A stretch of DNA of 64,000 nt from RPRB01 sp035543115 (GTDB lineage: Bacteria; Myxococcota; Myxococcia; Myxococcales; Myxococcaceae). The position numbers were made by a program, and so were the translations under genes. The first letter of the stretch is position 1. Every line of letters begins with the position of its first letter. Under the pieces are notes generated by a model, which saw nothing but the letters and a program-made list of their open reading frames with translations, made no database searches and had not been told where the DNA came from. The stretch is from positions 1-64,000 of the forward strand of contig DATKKF010000020.1 in the NCBI GenBank assembly GCA_035543115.1. The letters are read 5' to 3'. This document shows positions 35,359 to 44,600 of the stretch, piece after piece.

Positions 35359-35498
35359 AGGCCGCGCTGGCTGCGGTCGAACCTGAGCCGGCCAGCGGCA
35401 CCGAGCACCGTAGGGTGCGGGGACGTCCGGCCCCGGCAAGCAGGGCCGGCGCGGATCGTGGTTTCGGGGACGTCGTGGCCTCGCTCGCAGCGCCGTGA
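35355..35498 (+). CDS. Possible coupled small ORF (47 aa)
   Basis: ATG overlaps the SRPBCC stop (ATGA), a usual coupling pattern in this genome. The product is Arg/Ala/Pro-rich (RRVRGRPAPASRAG), with no domain or membrane segment, and stops 2 bp before the convergent VOC gene. Composition alone cannot separate it from chance. Confidence 0.25.
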   Translation: MKAALAAVEPEPASGTEHRRVRGRPAPASRAGADRGFGDVVASLAAP

Positions 35499-35500
35499 CC

Positions 35501-35986
35501 TCACGGACCTCGGGCGGCGGCCTCGATGCGTGGGAGGTCGATCTTCTTCATGTCCATGACCGCGGCCATGACCCGGTCGGCCTTCTTCTGGTCCGGGCCG
35601 CTGACCGCACGGATCAGAGCGGACGGGACGACCTGCCACGAGAGGCCCCAGCGGTCCTTCAGCCAGCCACACATGCCTTCCTGGCCACCGTCGGCGGTGA
35701 GCGCGCGCCAGAGCCGGTCGACCTCCGCCTGGGTCTCGACCTCGATCGCCAGGGAGATGGCCTCGGTGAACTTGAACTGCGGCCCGCCGTTGAGCGCGAC
35801 GAACTCCTGGTCGCCGAGCCGGAAGCTCACGGTCATCACCGAGCCCTTCGGGCCCGGACCGACCTCCCCGAAGCGGGTGACCTCGAGGAGCTTCGAGTTC
35901 GGGAACAGCGAGACATAGAAGCGCGCCGCCTCCTCCGCCTGCCCGTCGAACCACAGCATCGGCCTGATCTGGTGAGTCACTGCCAT
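35501..35986 (-). CDS. VOC-family protein, PhnB-like
   Basis: 161 aa. PhnB/glyoxalase-fold pattern: IRPMLWFDGQAEEAARFYVSLFPNS, VMTVSFRLGDQEFVALNGGPQFKFTEAISLAIE and a C-terminal WGLSWQVVPSAL and DRVMAAVMDMKKIDL. Such proteins are often labelled 3-demethylubiquinone methyltransferase-like but have no methyltransferase fold; the function is unknown. Single gene. Confidence 0.9.
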   Translation of the reverse strand: MAVTHQIRPMLWFDGQAEEAARFYVSLFPNSKLLEVTRFGEVGPGPKGSVMTVSFRLGDQEFVALNGGPQFKFTEAISLAIEVETQAEVDRLWRALTADGGQEGMCGWLKDRWGLSWQVVPSALIRAVSGPDQKKADRVMAAVMDMKKIDLPRIEAAARGP

Positions 35987-36070
35987 CGTCGTCTCTCCGG
36001 TGTCGGTGGGTCCGCTGCGCTGCGGACCTCGGTCGCGGAGATAGACACCAGCGCGGGGCCGAACTCATCG

Positions 36071-36081
36071 CCCCCCCCCCC
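36071..36081 (+). repeat. C11 homopolymer
   Basis: Eleven consecutive C in non-coding DNA, 85 bp before the VOC start on the opposite strand. Such runs slip in replication and in sequencing. Confidence 0.9.
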
Positions 36082-36237
36082 GCCATCGCAACAACCATCA
36101 CTGGACGTGCGACCGCGACGATCACAAGGCGCTCTGAAGACGCCTATCGTATTTCACAGGGGGTGAGAGTTGTTGTCTCGGGCAAAGGGCGTGGCACCCC
36201 TACCAGCGCGCGGGCGGGGCCAGGGCACAGGGTGATT

Positions 36238-36280
36238 CGCGGTTTCGTCGCGAACAGGCGTGTTCGCCGCGCGAACCGCG
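36238..36280 (+). repeat. Nested inverted repeat (two stems)
   Basis: Outer stem CGCGGTT (36238-36244) with AACCGCG (36274-36280). Inner perfect stem GCGAACA (36250-36256) with TGTTCGC (36261-36267) around GGCG. T5 lies at 36286-36290. It could be a terminator, an operator or an RNA leader of the gene at 36329. Confidence 0.6.
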
Positions 36281-36328
36281 GGGCGTTTTTCGATCCCGAC
36301 CTGAACCATCCCGGGCAGGCTCTCCGCC

Positions 36329-36907
36329 GTGCACGCCTCCCTGCTCACGTTCACGCTCACGCTCCTGTCACTGTCCTCACCCAGGCCAGTCGGGACCCCG
36401 GTGCTCCAGCTCCCCGGCCCGCCCGAGCAACAGCTCCTGCTGGGCGAATGGACGCTGCGGATCACCTACGCCCCCTCGAAGAGGCTCCCGAAGGGCGGCC
36501 AGGCCACCGGAACCGAGATCTGGCGCGCAGGACCCGACGGTCGGTCGATCCTCGAGGAGTACCGGGAGGAGGGCGATGCGGGCTTGGTCGAGGGAATCGG
36601 CCTGGTCTGGTTCGACGCAACCGCCGGAGGTCAGCGCTTCGTCTGGTGCGGCTCCGGAGATCCGGCGGGCTGCACCCTCTCCAGCTCGGTCGCCCGCTGG
36701 GAAGGATCGCAGCTCGTCTACTCGGAGACTGCGGAGCAGGGTGGCGTCCGGATTCTTCGCGAGGAGATCTTCCGCGACATCAATCCGGACTCGTTTCTCC
36801 AGCTGCTGAAGGAAGGGCCTGCCGTCGGAGATCCCACGACGGTGGTCACCATCCGCGCCACCAGGCGTGTTCCGTCGTCCAAGCCCCCGAAGAAGAAGCC
36901 CCGCTGA
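36329..36907 (+). CDS. Exported DUF1579-like protein
   Basis: 192 aa from GTG. N-terminal hydrophobic signal (LLTFTLTLLSLSSP). The body resembles the DUF1579-type fold of secreted small beta-barrels: LLLGEWTLRITYAPS, ATGTEIWRAGPDGRSILEEY, GLVWFDATAGGQRFVWC, VYSETAEQGGVRILREEIF. A Lys/Pro-rich end (SSKPPKKKPR) follows. Two Cys (VWCGSG, AGCTLS) may be bonded. The role is unknown; resemblance to DUF1579 is moderate. Convergent with rlmI. Confidence 0.65.
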   Translation: MHASLLTFTLTLLSLSSPRPVGTPVLQLPGPPEQQLLLGEWTLRITYAPSKRLPKGGQATGTEIWRAGPDGRSILEEYREEGDAGLVEGIGLVWFDATAGGQRFVWCGSGDPAGCTLSSSVARWEGSQLVYSETAEQGGVRILREEIFRDINPDSFLQLLKEGPAVGDPTTVVTIRATRRVPSSKPPKKKPR

Positions 36908-36911
36908 CGGC

Positions 36912-38099
36912 TCAGAGCGGCCGGACGAAGAACGCCTTCAGGTACTCGGTCTCCGGGAGGCCGCCGAGCGCCGGGTGATCCGCCGCCGGCCCCCGGCGCT
37001 CGAGGATCTGCACCGGCCGCCGCACGTCGTCCGCCGCCCCGAGCAGCATCTCCTCGAAGTCCGGCGGCTTCACCTTCCCGGAGCAGGAGCAGGTCACCAG
37101 CAGCCCGCCGGACCGGAGCAGCCGGAGCGCGCGCACGTTCAGCTCGCGGTAGGCACGAAGCGCCGTCCGCGGTCCCTCCTTGCGCTTGGCGAGGCCCGGC
37201 GGGTCGAGCACCACCGTGTCGAACCGCTCTCCCTCGCGGTCGAGCTGGTGTAGCACGTCGAACGCGTTCGCCTCCCGCGCCTCGACGTTCTTTCGCCCGT
37301 TGCGCTCCACGTTCTGCACCAGGCGCGCGGCCGCCACCGGGTCCTGCTCCAGCGCCAGCACCGAGTCACACCTCGCCGACAGCGCCAGCGCGAACCCCCC
37401 GTGGTAGCTGAACGCGTCGAGCGCCCGCCCGCGGCCGAGCTCCCCTGCGCGGAGGTGGTTCTCCGCCTGGTCCAGGAACGCCCCGGTCTTCATGTCGCGC
37501 AGGAGGTCGGTGCGAAAGACGTTGTCGCCCTCGCGCCACTCCACCTCGGCCTCCGGCGGGCCGCGCAGGACGCGAGATTCCCGCGGCAGCTGCTCGAAAT
37601 CGCGGCCCGAGCCGTCGTCACGTGCCACCACCTGTACCGCCCCGGTGAGCGCCACCAGAGCCTGGGCGAGCGACTCCTTCCGCGCGTCCATTCCCTCGGC
37701 GAGCGTCTGCAGCACCAGCCGGTCGCGGTAACGGTCGACGAAGAGCCCCGGCAGCCCATCCGCCTCGCCGTGCACCAGCCGGAGCGCCTCCCGTCCGAGC
37801 GTCGCCCGCCGGACGATGGATGCCTCGAGCCGCGCACGAAACCAGTTCTCGTCCACGCGCTCGTCCGCCGGCGGCCGCCGGGTGAGCAACCGCAGCGCGA
37901 GTGGGCTCCGGGCCGCCCAGAGCGCCTGGCCCGCCGGCTGGCCGCGCGGGTCCACCACCGCCACCAGCGCGCCACCCGGTGCGTCCGGCGGCTCGAGCAC
38001 GTCCTTCCGCCAGACCCAGGGCCGGAGGTGCCGGAGCGCACGCGCGCCGTCTGCCGACACCCGGACCGTCGGCGGCGGGCCGCGGTGCCCGGAGCTCAT
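36912..38099 (-). CDS. rlmI: 23S rRNA (cytosine-5) methyltransferase RlmI-like
   Basis: 395 aa. The N-terminal PUA domain carries RALRHLRPWVWRKDVLEPP and VAVVDPRGQPAGQALW; the middle EEHD-like domain carries RLVHGEADGLPGLFVDRY. The Rossmann methyltransferase holds ALDAFSYHGGFALALS (motif I), VLALEQDPVAAARLVQNVERNG and VVLDPPGLAKRKEGP (motif IV) plus LLVTCSCSG (motif VI Cys). Matches RlmI (m5C1962). The start ATG overlaps the previous stop by 4 bp. Confidence 0.92.
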   Translation of the reverse strand: MSSGHRGPPPTVRVSADGARALRHLRPWVWRKDVLEPPDAPGGALVAVVDPRGQPAGQALWAARSPLALRLLTRRPPADERVDENWFRARLEASIVRRATLGREALRLVHGEADGLPGLFVDRYRDRLVLQTLAEGMDARKESLAQALVALTGAVQVVARDDGSGRDFEQLPRESRVLRGPPEAEVEWREGDNVFRTDLLRDMKTGAFLDQAENHLRAGELGRGRALDAFSYHGGFALALSARCDSVLALEQDPVAAARLVQNVERNGRKNVEAREANAFDVLHQLDREGERFDTVVLDPPGLAKRKEGPRTALRAYRELNVRALRLLRSGGLLVTCSCSGKVKPPDFEEMLLGAADDVRRPVQILERRGPAADHPALGGLPETEYLKAFFVRPL

Positions 38100-39304
38100 T
38101 CCAGCCCGCGCGCGGCGAGCTCGAGGTCGTCCTCGCCCCGGAGGTGGCCGATCTCGTGGAGCAGTGTGACGCGGACCTGCTCCAGCAGCTCCTCGCGCGA
38201 GGTCACCGCCCGGGCCAGGTTCTTCCGGTACACCACCACCGAGCGGCAGACCGGGCCGTCCTCGGCGCTGCACGGCTCGCCGATGGGCGGACCCCGGAAC
38301 AGCCCGAGGATGGTGGGCGACAGCGGCGGGTCGCCCTCGAGGAGATCCTCCGACTTCGGGATGTCCTCCACCGTCACCGGCACCCCGCCGAGGTCCTTCC
38401 GCATGTCGGCGGGGAGGGCCGCCACCGCCCGGTCCACCTCGCGGCGGAAGTCCTTCTCCGAGAGGAGCTGCGGCGGCGGGAAGTCGTCCGGCGACAGCTC
38501 GTGCGCCTTCCGGAACTGCGCCTCGGCCTCGGCCAGCCTCCCCTCCCGCTCGAGAAGCAGCCCGAGGTGCTGGTGCGCATGCGCCCCGTGCTCGTCGTCC
38601 GAGAGCAGGCGGGTGAAGGCCTCCTGGGCGTCCTTGAACCGGCAGAGCTCGAAGAGGGCCACCGCCCGCTCGTAGGCCACGTCGGCATCGGAGCCCCGCT
38701 CCTCGGCGGCCTCCTCGCTGCGCTCGAGCGCGACCTGGGCCTCGCCGAGGTCGTTGGCCGCCATGGCCCCCAGCAGCGCGAACTGCGCCGCCAGCTCGCC
38801 GTCACCCCCCTCGCGTGCGAGCTGACGCCCGCGCTCGGCGTAGACGAAGGCCAACTCGTCGTTGTCCCGGCTGCTGGGGAGGCTCACTCCGTAGAGGTGC
38901 GCGGCCCCGAGCAGCGAGTCGAGATGCTCGGGGTCGAGCGCCAGCGCCCGCGCATAGGCCAGCTTGGCCTCGTCGAAACGGCCCAGCGCCGACAGCGCCG
39001 CGCCACGCTCGCTGTGGGCGTCCGGCTCGTCGGGCGCCTTGGCCGAGGCCTCGGCAGCGCAGGACAGGGCTCGCTCGTACTCCCGGGCGTCGTAGGCCGC
39101 CCGCGCGGCGTCCAGCGGGTCCAGCCCGCGCGCGTCGCACACCGCCAGGGGCTCCACCGGAGGTGGCCGCGACGGATGGTGGCTGGGCGCGGTGGGGAGA
39201 CCCGGGTTGGTGGCCGCGCTCTTCGCCGGAGCGTCCGCCGGCGTCACCCGGTGACAGGCAGACGCCACGCAGAGGAGACAGACGAGAGCGAGCCGACGGG
39301 CCAT
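38096..39304 (-). CDS. TPR lipoprotein fused to a zincin-like metallopeptidase domain
   Basis: 402 aa. Type II signal peptide (LALVCLLCVASAC). TPR units at ~75-270 (YDAREYERALSCAAEAS, ALGRFDEAKLAYARALALDPEHL, CRFKDAQEAFTRLL, GRLAEAEAQFRKAHELSPDD). The last ~110 residues match the Zincin_1-type peptidase family: VPVTVEDIP, SVVVYRKNLARAV and VTLLHEIGHLRGEDDLELAARGL, where HExGH and the following Asp are the zinc site. This fold normally stands alone in the cytoplasm; here it is membrane-tethered outside with TPR arms. Coupled by ATGA to rlmI. Confidence 0.85.
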   Translation of the reverse strand: MARRLALVCLLCVASACHRVTPADAPAKSAATNPGLPTAPSHHPSRPPPVEPLAVCDARGLDPLDAARAAYDAREYERALSCAAEASAKAPDEPDAHSERGAALSALGRFDEAKLAYARALALDPEHLDSLLGAAHLYGVSLPSSRDNDELAFVYAERGRQLAREGGDGELAAQFALLGAMAANDLGEAQVALERSEEAAEERGSDADVAYERAVALFELCRFKDAQEAFTRLLSDDEHGAHAHQHLGLLLEREGRLAEAEAQFRKAHELSPDDFPPPQLLSEKDFRREVDRAVAALPADMRKDLGGVPVTVEDIPKSEDLLEGDPPLSPTILGLFRGPPIGEPCSAEDGPVCRSVVVYRKNLARAVTSREELLEQVRVTLLHEIGHLRGEDDLELAARGLE

Positions 39305-39354
39305 GGCGTCCAATGTAACAGACGGCCCGACGGCTTCAGTCCGTGCGACCTGCC

Positions 39355-39942
39355 TCAGTGGCAGCCTGCATCCACCCCATCGCAGGCGAGCAGGCGAGGC
39401 TGCCCGGTCACTGGCTCCAGCTGAAGCAGCTGATCGGGCTGGTCGTGGATGGAGGCCCGCAGGCTGACGATGCCGCCCGGGACAGGCCCGAGGCAGTCGC
39501 CCACCCCGGTGGCCCGGGGCACCGCCTGTCCCGTGCCTCCCTGGAAGCACAGCCCGGCCCAGGCCGTCAGGTCGACGGTCGGCGGCACCGCGATCCACGC
39601 GCCGGTGTCGACACAGGGACAGCCGCTCACGCCACACCCGGTGGTGGTGGCACACGCCACCGACGGGCAGCCGAGGCCGAAGGTCTGGTTGTCACAGGGC
39701 AGCTGCTCCCAGCGGGCCAGGGGAGTGCCGGCGTCGGTCAGCAAGACGAGCCGCACCGGCTGGTTGTGCGCCCGCGCCTCCTTCCGGGCGGCGAGCAGCT
39801 GCCCGTACACCGCCATCACCCCGTCGTTGTTCCGCGCCTGGCGGATGGCCGACTGCCAGCTGTTGACCGCCAGCCCGGTGAGGATGGCCACCACCGCGCA
39901 GGTGGTCATCGCCTCGAGGAGGGTGAACCCGCGTTTCTCCAT
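39355..39942 (-). CDS. FimT/GspH-like minor pilin
   Basis: 195 aa. Type III signal: MEKRG|FTLLEAMTT with Glu5 of the mature pilin, then VVAILTGLAVNSW. GspH/FimT domain pattern (ARKEARAHNQPVRLVLL). Eight or more Cys in the C-terminal half (PSVACATTTGCGVSGCPC, LCFQ, GDCLG) suggest a disulfide-rich tip protein. Last gene of the minor-pilin operon, 1 bp after the pilW-like stop. Cleavage by the prepilin peptidase is inferred. Confidence 0.85.
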   Translation of the reverse strand: MEKRGFTLLEAMTTCAVVAILTGLAVNSWQSAIRQARNNDGVMAVYGQLLAARKEARAHNQPVRLVLLTDAGTPLARWEQLPCDNQTFGLGCPSVACATTTGCGVSGCPCVDTGAWIAVPPTVDLTAWAGLCFQGGTGQAVPRATGVGDCLGPVPGGIVSLRASIHDQPDQLLQLEPVTGQPRLLACDGVDAGCH

Positions 39943-39943
39943 G

Positions 39944-41116
39944 TCAGAAGCTCCCGGCGAGCTTGAAGTTCCGCGTGGCGAGCGTGACCACCAGCGTCCG
40001 CCGGACGAAGCCGTCGTCCGGGTTCCCGTCGGAATCGAGCGCGTAGCCTCCGCCATCGGGCGCGGCGCTCCCCGAGCCCTGACGCCGGCCGGAGCGCGCG
40101 ACCAGATGCACCTCGACCGCGCGGACTCGCCGCATCAGGGCATCCCAGGTCGTCGGGTCGAGCGCCGGCGGTCCCATCCCCCCCGGAACCGCGCAGGGCC
40201 CGCTGGGGCTGGCCCCGAGGCAGGCGTCGATGGGTACCCCACCGTCCTGTCGGGGGAACCAGGTGAGAGGCACGCCGGCGTCCGCCTGGAGGTTGGTCAC
40301 ACCCAGCACCACGGTCATCTGCTCCACGTCGTGGCTCAGCTCCGTCCAGGTGTCGTCCGGCAGGGGCGGAGCCCGGTTGGTGTACTCCAGAACCGGGCCT
40401 CCGCTCGCCCAGTTCACCCGGAAGGTCATGCCTCCCGCCGGCATCACCGCCGTGCCGGGAGTGGCGAAGATGCTGCCGGTCATCGCGCAGCCGTCGCCGG
40501 CCGCGGGATCGGTCGAGGTCGGGTACGGAGTGGTGGGGAGGATCGGCGCATGAACGCCGGGCGTCCCGAGCTGCGCCGCCCCGGTGGTGATGTGGGAGCA
40601 GGCCTCGGGCAGGTCGGGGTTCACCAGGAACACCGCCGTCCCCGCGTCGAACGCGGTGGCCTGGGTCAGCGTGCACAGGCCGTTCACGTCGCGCGAGAAG
40701 CCGCCGGTCCCGCCGTCCGCCCCCGAGAGCGAGCACGCGGTCAGGGGCACCAGCGACGTCGGATCCGCCCAGCGGATCTGCAGGGAGTCGGAGATGCGCC
40801 CGGCGTACACCGAGGGCGGCGGGGCGAAGCCGGGGAATCCGCTGAAGCTGTCCCCGGTGGTGGCCTGGATGGCGTAGGCGAACGCCGTCCCCCCCAGGTT
40901 GATGCGCGCGTTCCCCATCCCCTCTCCGGCGCGCTGCAGCGCCGGGCCCAGGAACTCCGCCATCGCCTGTGTCCCACCCTGGACCAGTGAGGTCTGCTGC
41001 TCCCGGAAGGCACGGCTCTGCAGCTGGATGCCCACGCTGAGCGAGCCGGCGAGGACCACCAGCCCCAGCGCGCTCGCCACCATCACCTCCATGAGCGTGT
41101 AGCCACGCCGGGTCAC
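39944..41116 (-). CDS. PilW-like minor pilin
   Basis: 390 aa, long for a pilin. MTRRG|YTLMEVMVASALGLVVLAGSL is a type III signal with Glu5. The body resembles PilW (SRAFREQQTSLVQGGTQAMAEFLGPALQRAG) with a large inserted Gly/Asp/Pro-rich extracellular part and a C-terminal SGRRQGSGS...TLVVTLATRNFKL strand pair. Overlaps the pilV-like stop (ATGA). Likely part of the pilus-tip priming complex. Confidence 0.85.
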   Translation of the reverse strand: MTRRGYTLMEVMVASALGLVVLAGSLSVGIQLQSRAFREQQTSLVQGGTQAMAEFLGPALQRAGEGMGNARINLGGTAFAYAIQATTGDSFSGFPGFAPPPSVYAGRISDSLQIRWADPTSLVPLTACSLSGADGGTGGFSRDVNGLCTLTQATAFDAGTAVFLVNPDLPEACSHITTGAAQLGTPGVHAPILPTTPYPTSTDPAAGDGCAMTGSIFATPGTAVMPAGGMTFRVNWASGGPVLEYTNRAPPLPDDTWTELSHDVEQMTVVLGVTNLQADAGVPLTWFPRQDGGVPIDACLGASPSGPCAVPGGMGPPALDPTTWDALMRRVRAVEVHLVARSGRRQGSGSAAPDGGGYALDSDGNPDDGFVRRTLVVTLATRNFKLAGSF

Positions 41117-41631
41117 GGCGCCACCCGCGTCTGGAGCACCACCGCCTGCCGGGGCCGGTTGGGCTCCAGCCAGCTGACGGTCACCCGCACGTTCAGGATC
41201 CTCGGCGCGGGCTGTCCGGGGACGAGCGCGCGCGTCAGGAGCGGCGCCCCGGTCTCGTTGCCCTCGAAGCAGGGCGCACCGTTGCAGGTGCCGGGTCCGT
41301 CCACGTCGATGTCGAGGTGGTAGGTCCGGGTGCCCGCGGTGGTCGTTGCGCCCGGGAGCGCCGCAGCGCTCCAGGACAGGTCGTAGCCGGTGCGGTCCAG
41401 CGCCCGGACGTTGTCGCAGAAGTTGGTGTCCGAGCCCCCGTTGCTGCAGCCGAGGGCGAGGATGCGCTCCAGCTCGCGCTGGGCCACCGCCTCCGCCTGG
41501 GCATTGGCGAAGGTGCGCCGGTTCTGGTTGGAAGAGACCAGGACCAGCGAGCCGAGGGCGGCGATCCCCATCGCGAGGATCCCCATCGTCGCCGTCACCT
41601 CGATCAGGGTCGTTCCCCGTCGGGCGGTCAC
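41113..41631 (-). CDS. PilV-like minor pilin
   Basis: 172 aa from a GTG overlapping the pilY1 stop (GTGA). VTARRG|TTLIEVTATMGILAMGIAALGSL is a type III signal with Glu5 and the PilV-type membrane helix. The mature part has QRELERILALGCSNGG and a C-terminal NVRVTVSWLEPNRPRQAV, typical of PilV. Couples pilY1 upstream with pilW downstream. Confidence 0.86.
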   Translation of the reverse strand: MTARRGTTLIEVTATMGILAMGIAALGSLVLVSSNQNRRTFANAQAEAVAQRELERILALGCSNGGSDTNFCDNVRALDRTGYDLSWSAAALPGATTTAGTRTYHLDIDVDGPGTCNGAPCFEGNETGAPLLTRALVPGQPAPRILNVRVTVSWLEPNRPRQAVVLQTRVAP

Positions 41632-44600
41632 TTGGGGAGCTGAGACTGTGACGAGACGTCCCACAGGATGACCCTCGGGGCGGTGGCCGGCGTGAAGTTG
41701 GTCTTGTTGTTCCAGGCCGCGTCGCCGTACGCGGTGGCCTGGCCGGTGACGCTGACGCTGAGGACGTGGCCGTCGTAGATGACCGGCGAGTTCAGGGAGT
41801 GGCCGCCCAGGTCCTTGCCGCTGCCGGCCTGGAGCGAGCCGTCGCCCTGACCGAAGCTGTAGTACTTCCCGCTCACGTTGTTGCTGAGGTTGCAGGCGTC
41901 GGCGGCAGTGCCCACCGCGGTGGTCACGTACACGTAGTTGGCGTCCAGCGAGACGCCGCCCCACACCCGCTGGCCCGGATCGAGCTGCTGGCTCCAGGTG
42001 GGCGCAACCGGCGCAGCGGGGCACGCTCCCAGGGGGTTCGGGTCGGTGTAGCCGAAGACGTAGTAGTTGGAGGCCGTGCTGTCGTAGGGGTCGTCCGGAT
42101 CGTCCGCGGTTCCGAAGAAGAACATCACCGTGTTCTTCCCGTTGGTGACCGGTCCGGGGCGCGCGACCAGCGCCGAGTGGATCTCCTCCAGCGGACCGTC
42201 GGTCCCGCCGACCGCGAGTGGGGCGCTGGCGATGAGGCACTTCGGGATGCGCGACCCGAGGGTGAGCGACTCGTTCCGCTGGCTGAGGTTGAGCCGGTAG
42301 ACCCGACCGCTGACCGAGGGGACGTACAGGATGTCGTAGGTTCCGTCTCCCGGGGTCGCGTCGCCGTACACCGGCTCGCCGCCGATGCCTTCTCCTTGCT
42401 CGATGGGCACCACGCCGACCTGCTTCCCGTTCACCACCACCGGGGCCCCGGTGGCGAGATCGATGAGGTAGATCGCGCCCGCGTAGCCGGAGCCGGGCGT
42501 GTAGTCGGTGGCCACCGCCGCGATCCACTTCCGGCAGCTGCCAGCCCCGGCCCCGCAGTCCGAGGACGCGCTGGACCCGAAGTCCACCCGGGCAATCACC
42601 GGGGCGTGACGCGTGCCGTTGGTGTCGGGGAGCAGGACGCTCGAGTTGCCGAGCTTTGCGCTGGCGAAGGCGCTGCTCACCGAGCTCATGTCGAACTCCC
42701 ACTGGAAGATCGGGTAGGCGTCGAGATCGGGCTGGGTGATGTCGAGCGCGAAGACGGTGCTCTGGCCCTTGCCGGTGGCCGACACCAGCATGGTCTTCGC
42801 GCCCTTCCCCACCGTGCTGCTGATCGTCCAGGGGAGGACCGTCGAGCCCAGCCCGCCCAGGTCCACGTCGCCGATCGCCGGCGAGGCGTCGAGCGTGGCG
42901 GCGGGCGCGCCGGTGATGGTCGGACCGACGTAGTTGTTCACGTACCGGCCGAGCAGGCTGCGGGGGAGGAAGGCGAAGCGCTCGGCGCCGTTGCCGTAGT
43001 TGCGCGTGTTGATGCCCGGCGGGGTCACGCAGGCGCCGGTGGGCTGGAAGTAGCCGCGGTACAGCGTGGTCCCGTTCTGGCCCACGCAGGGGTCCGAGGT
43101 GGACGGCGTGTAGTGGCCGGCGGAGAAGGCGTGGAGCGCGCCGCTGCTGGTGTTGACGTAGGTGTACGTGTTCCGGGCCGAGAGCGGGCTGCCGTTGAGC
43201 ACGCCGCTGATGAACCGGTTCTGGAACGAGATCTGCTCGTCGCCGGTGGTGGTGTAGTACCAGGCCGGGAAGGTGGGCGGCCCCACCACGGCGGGGGTGG
43301 AGAGGTTCACCCCGCCCATGGGCCAGGCCCGGTGCACGCCGGTAGGCGCCGGCTGCTGGTTGTCCTCCCAGCCGTAGAGCCAGTCCTTGAGGAAGTCGCG
43401 GTCGGTCGACGTGCAGACGCCGTCCTGGTTCAGGTCGAACACGTATTTGCCGCCGTTCACCCGGCAGACCTGGGTCGCGGGGAGGAGCAGGTCCTCGGCG
43501 GCGTTCACCGTGGACAGCGCGGCGATGCTCCCGGTGGAGTTCACGGTGAGCAGCCGGCGGCTGGACGGGTTTCCGGTGGTGTAGTCGGTCACCAGCTTCC
43601 CACCCGAGTCCCAGCGCTGGACCGGGTTGGACACCATGGGGTTCTCCGGGTCGTAGATGGACTTGAGGTACAGGTGTCCGCGGGTGGTCAGGTCTGGCTT
43701 GCCGTCGTAGTTCCGGGTGGACGGCGCGGGCGGGCTCGACGGCCAGGGTCCGGTCCAGTTCTGTCCGGGGGTCTCGTAGGTGCCGTAGACGAAGGCGTTC
43801 CCCACCGTGGAGAGGCTGGAGCGGGAGTACGACCCGGAACGCACCGCCTGGTACCCCACCGAGATGCTGTTGATGGTGGGCTGGCAGTACTGGTTGGGGC
43901 TGGAGAGGCGGGCCTGCCAGCAGAGCTGAGAGCCAGTGAACCCGAGGTTGAGGATGTTGAAGGTCACCTCGGCGGGGTTGCCTGAAGGGAGCGGGACCTG
44001 GGTCCAGGACGGATTCGGGTTCGCGGTGCAGACGCCGCTCGAGCAGATGTTGCAGTCCACCGCCACCCAGTAGGTGATGCTCGACGCCGGGGGACCGGCG
44101 CAGGCATTGGCCGGTCCGCTCGCCTGGTAGGCGAGGTCGTCGTCCTTCCTGAAACGGATGTTGGTGATGGTGAAGTTCTGGACGTCGGTGGGGCTGATGT
44201 CGCCGGAGACGAGGCCGGAGGTCACCGTCCCTCCGTTGCTCTTGTTGATCTGGAAGACCACGTCGTTGAAGTCGCGGTCACCACCACCGCTCAGGTCCTC
44301 GAAGCCGAGGATCCAGCGGAACGGGTCGGTGCTCGGCGCGCCCACGATGACGTGGGGCATGCGGTTGGTGGTGGAGCGCGGAACACTCACCACCTGGTGC
44401 GGCATCGTCAGGCCGTAGCCGCCGTCCGGCGACGCAAGCCGGGTCAGGGTCGCCGAGTCGAGCCAGCCGGTGTAGGTCCCGCCGTCGACGGTGCAGGTGC
44501 TGGGGTAGCCGCACCCGATGTCCACCGTCGCCGCGGGGTTCGCGGTGTTGAGGTTCTCGTCCATGTTCAGGTCGGTGCGACTGAAGTGGACGACGATCGG

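Larger units (their letters stand above)
35987..36328. other. 342-bp non-coding stretch
   Basis: No credible ORF on either strand. It holds an 11-base C run, a nested inverted repeat and, at its right end, the likely promoter/leader of the following exported protein. No recognisable -35/-10 pair was found by eye. Confidence 0.6.
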
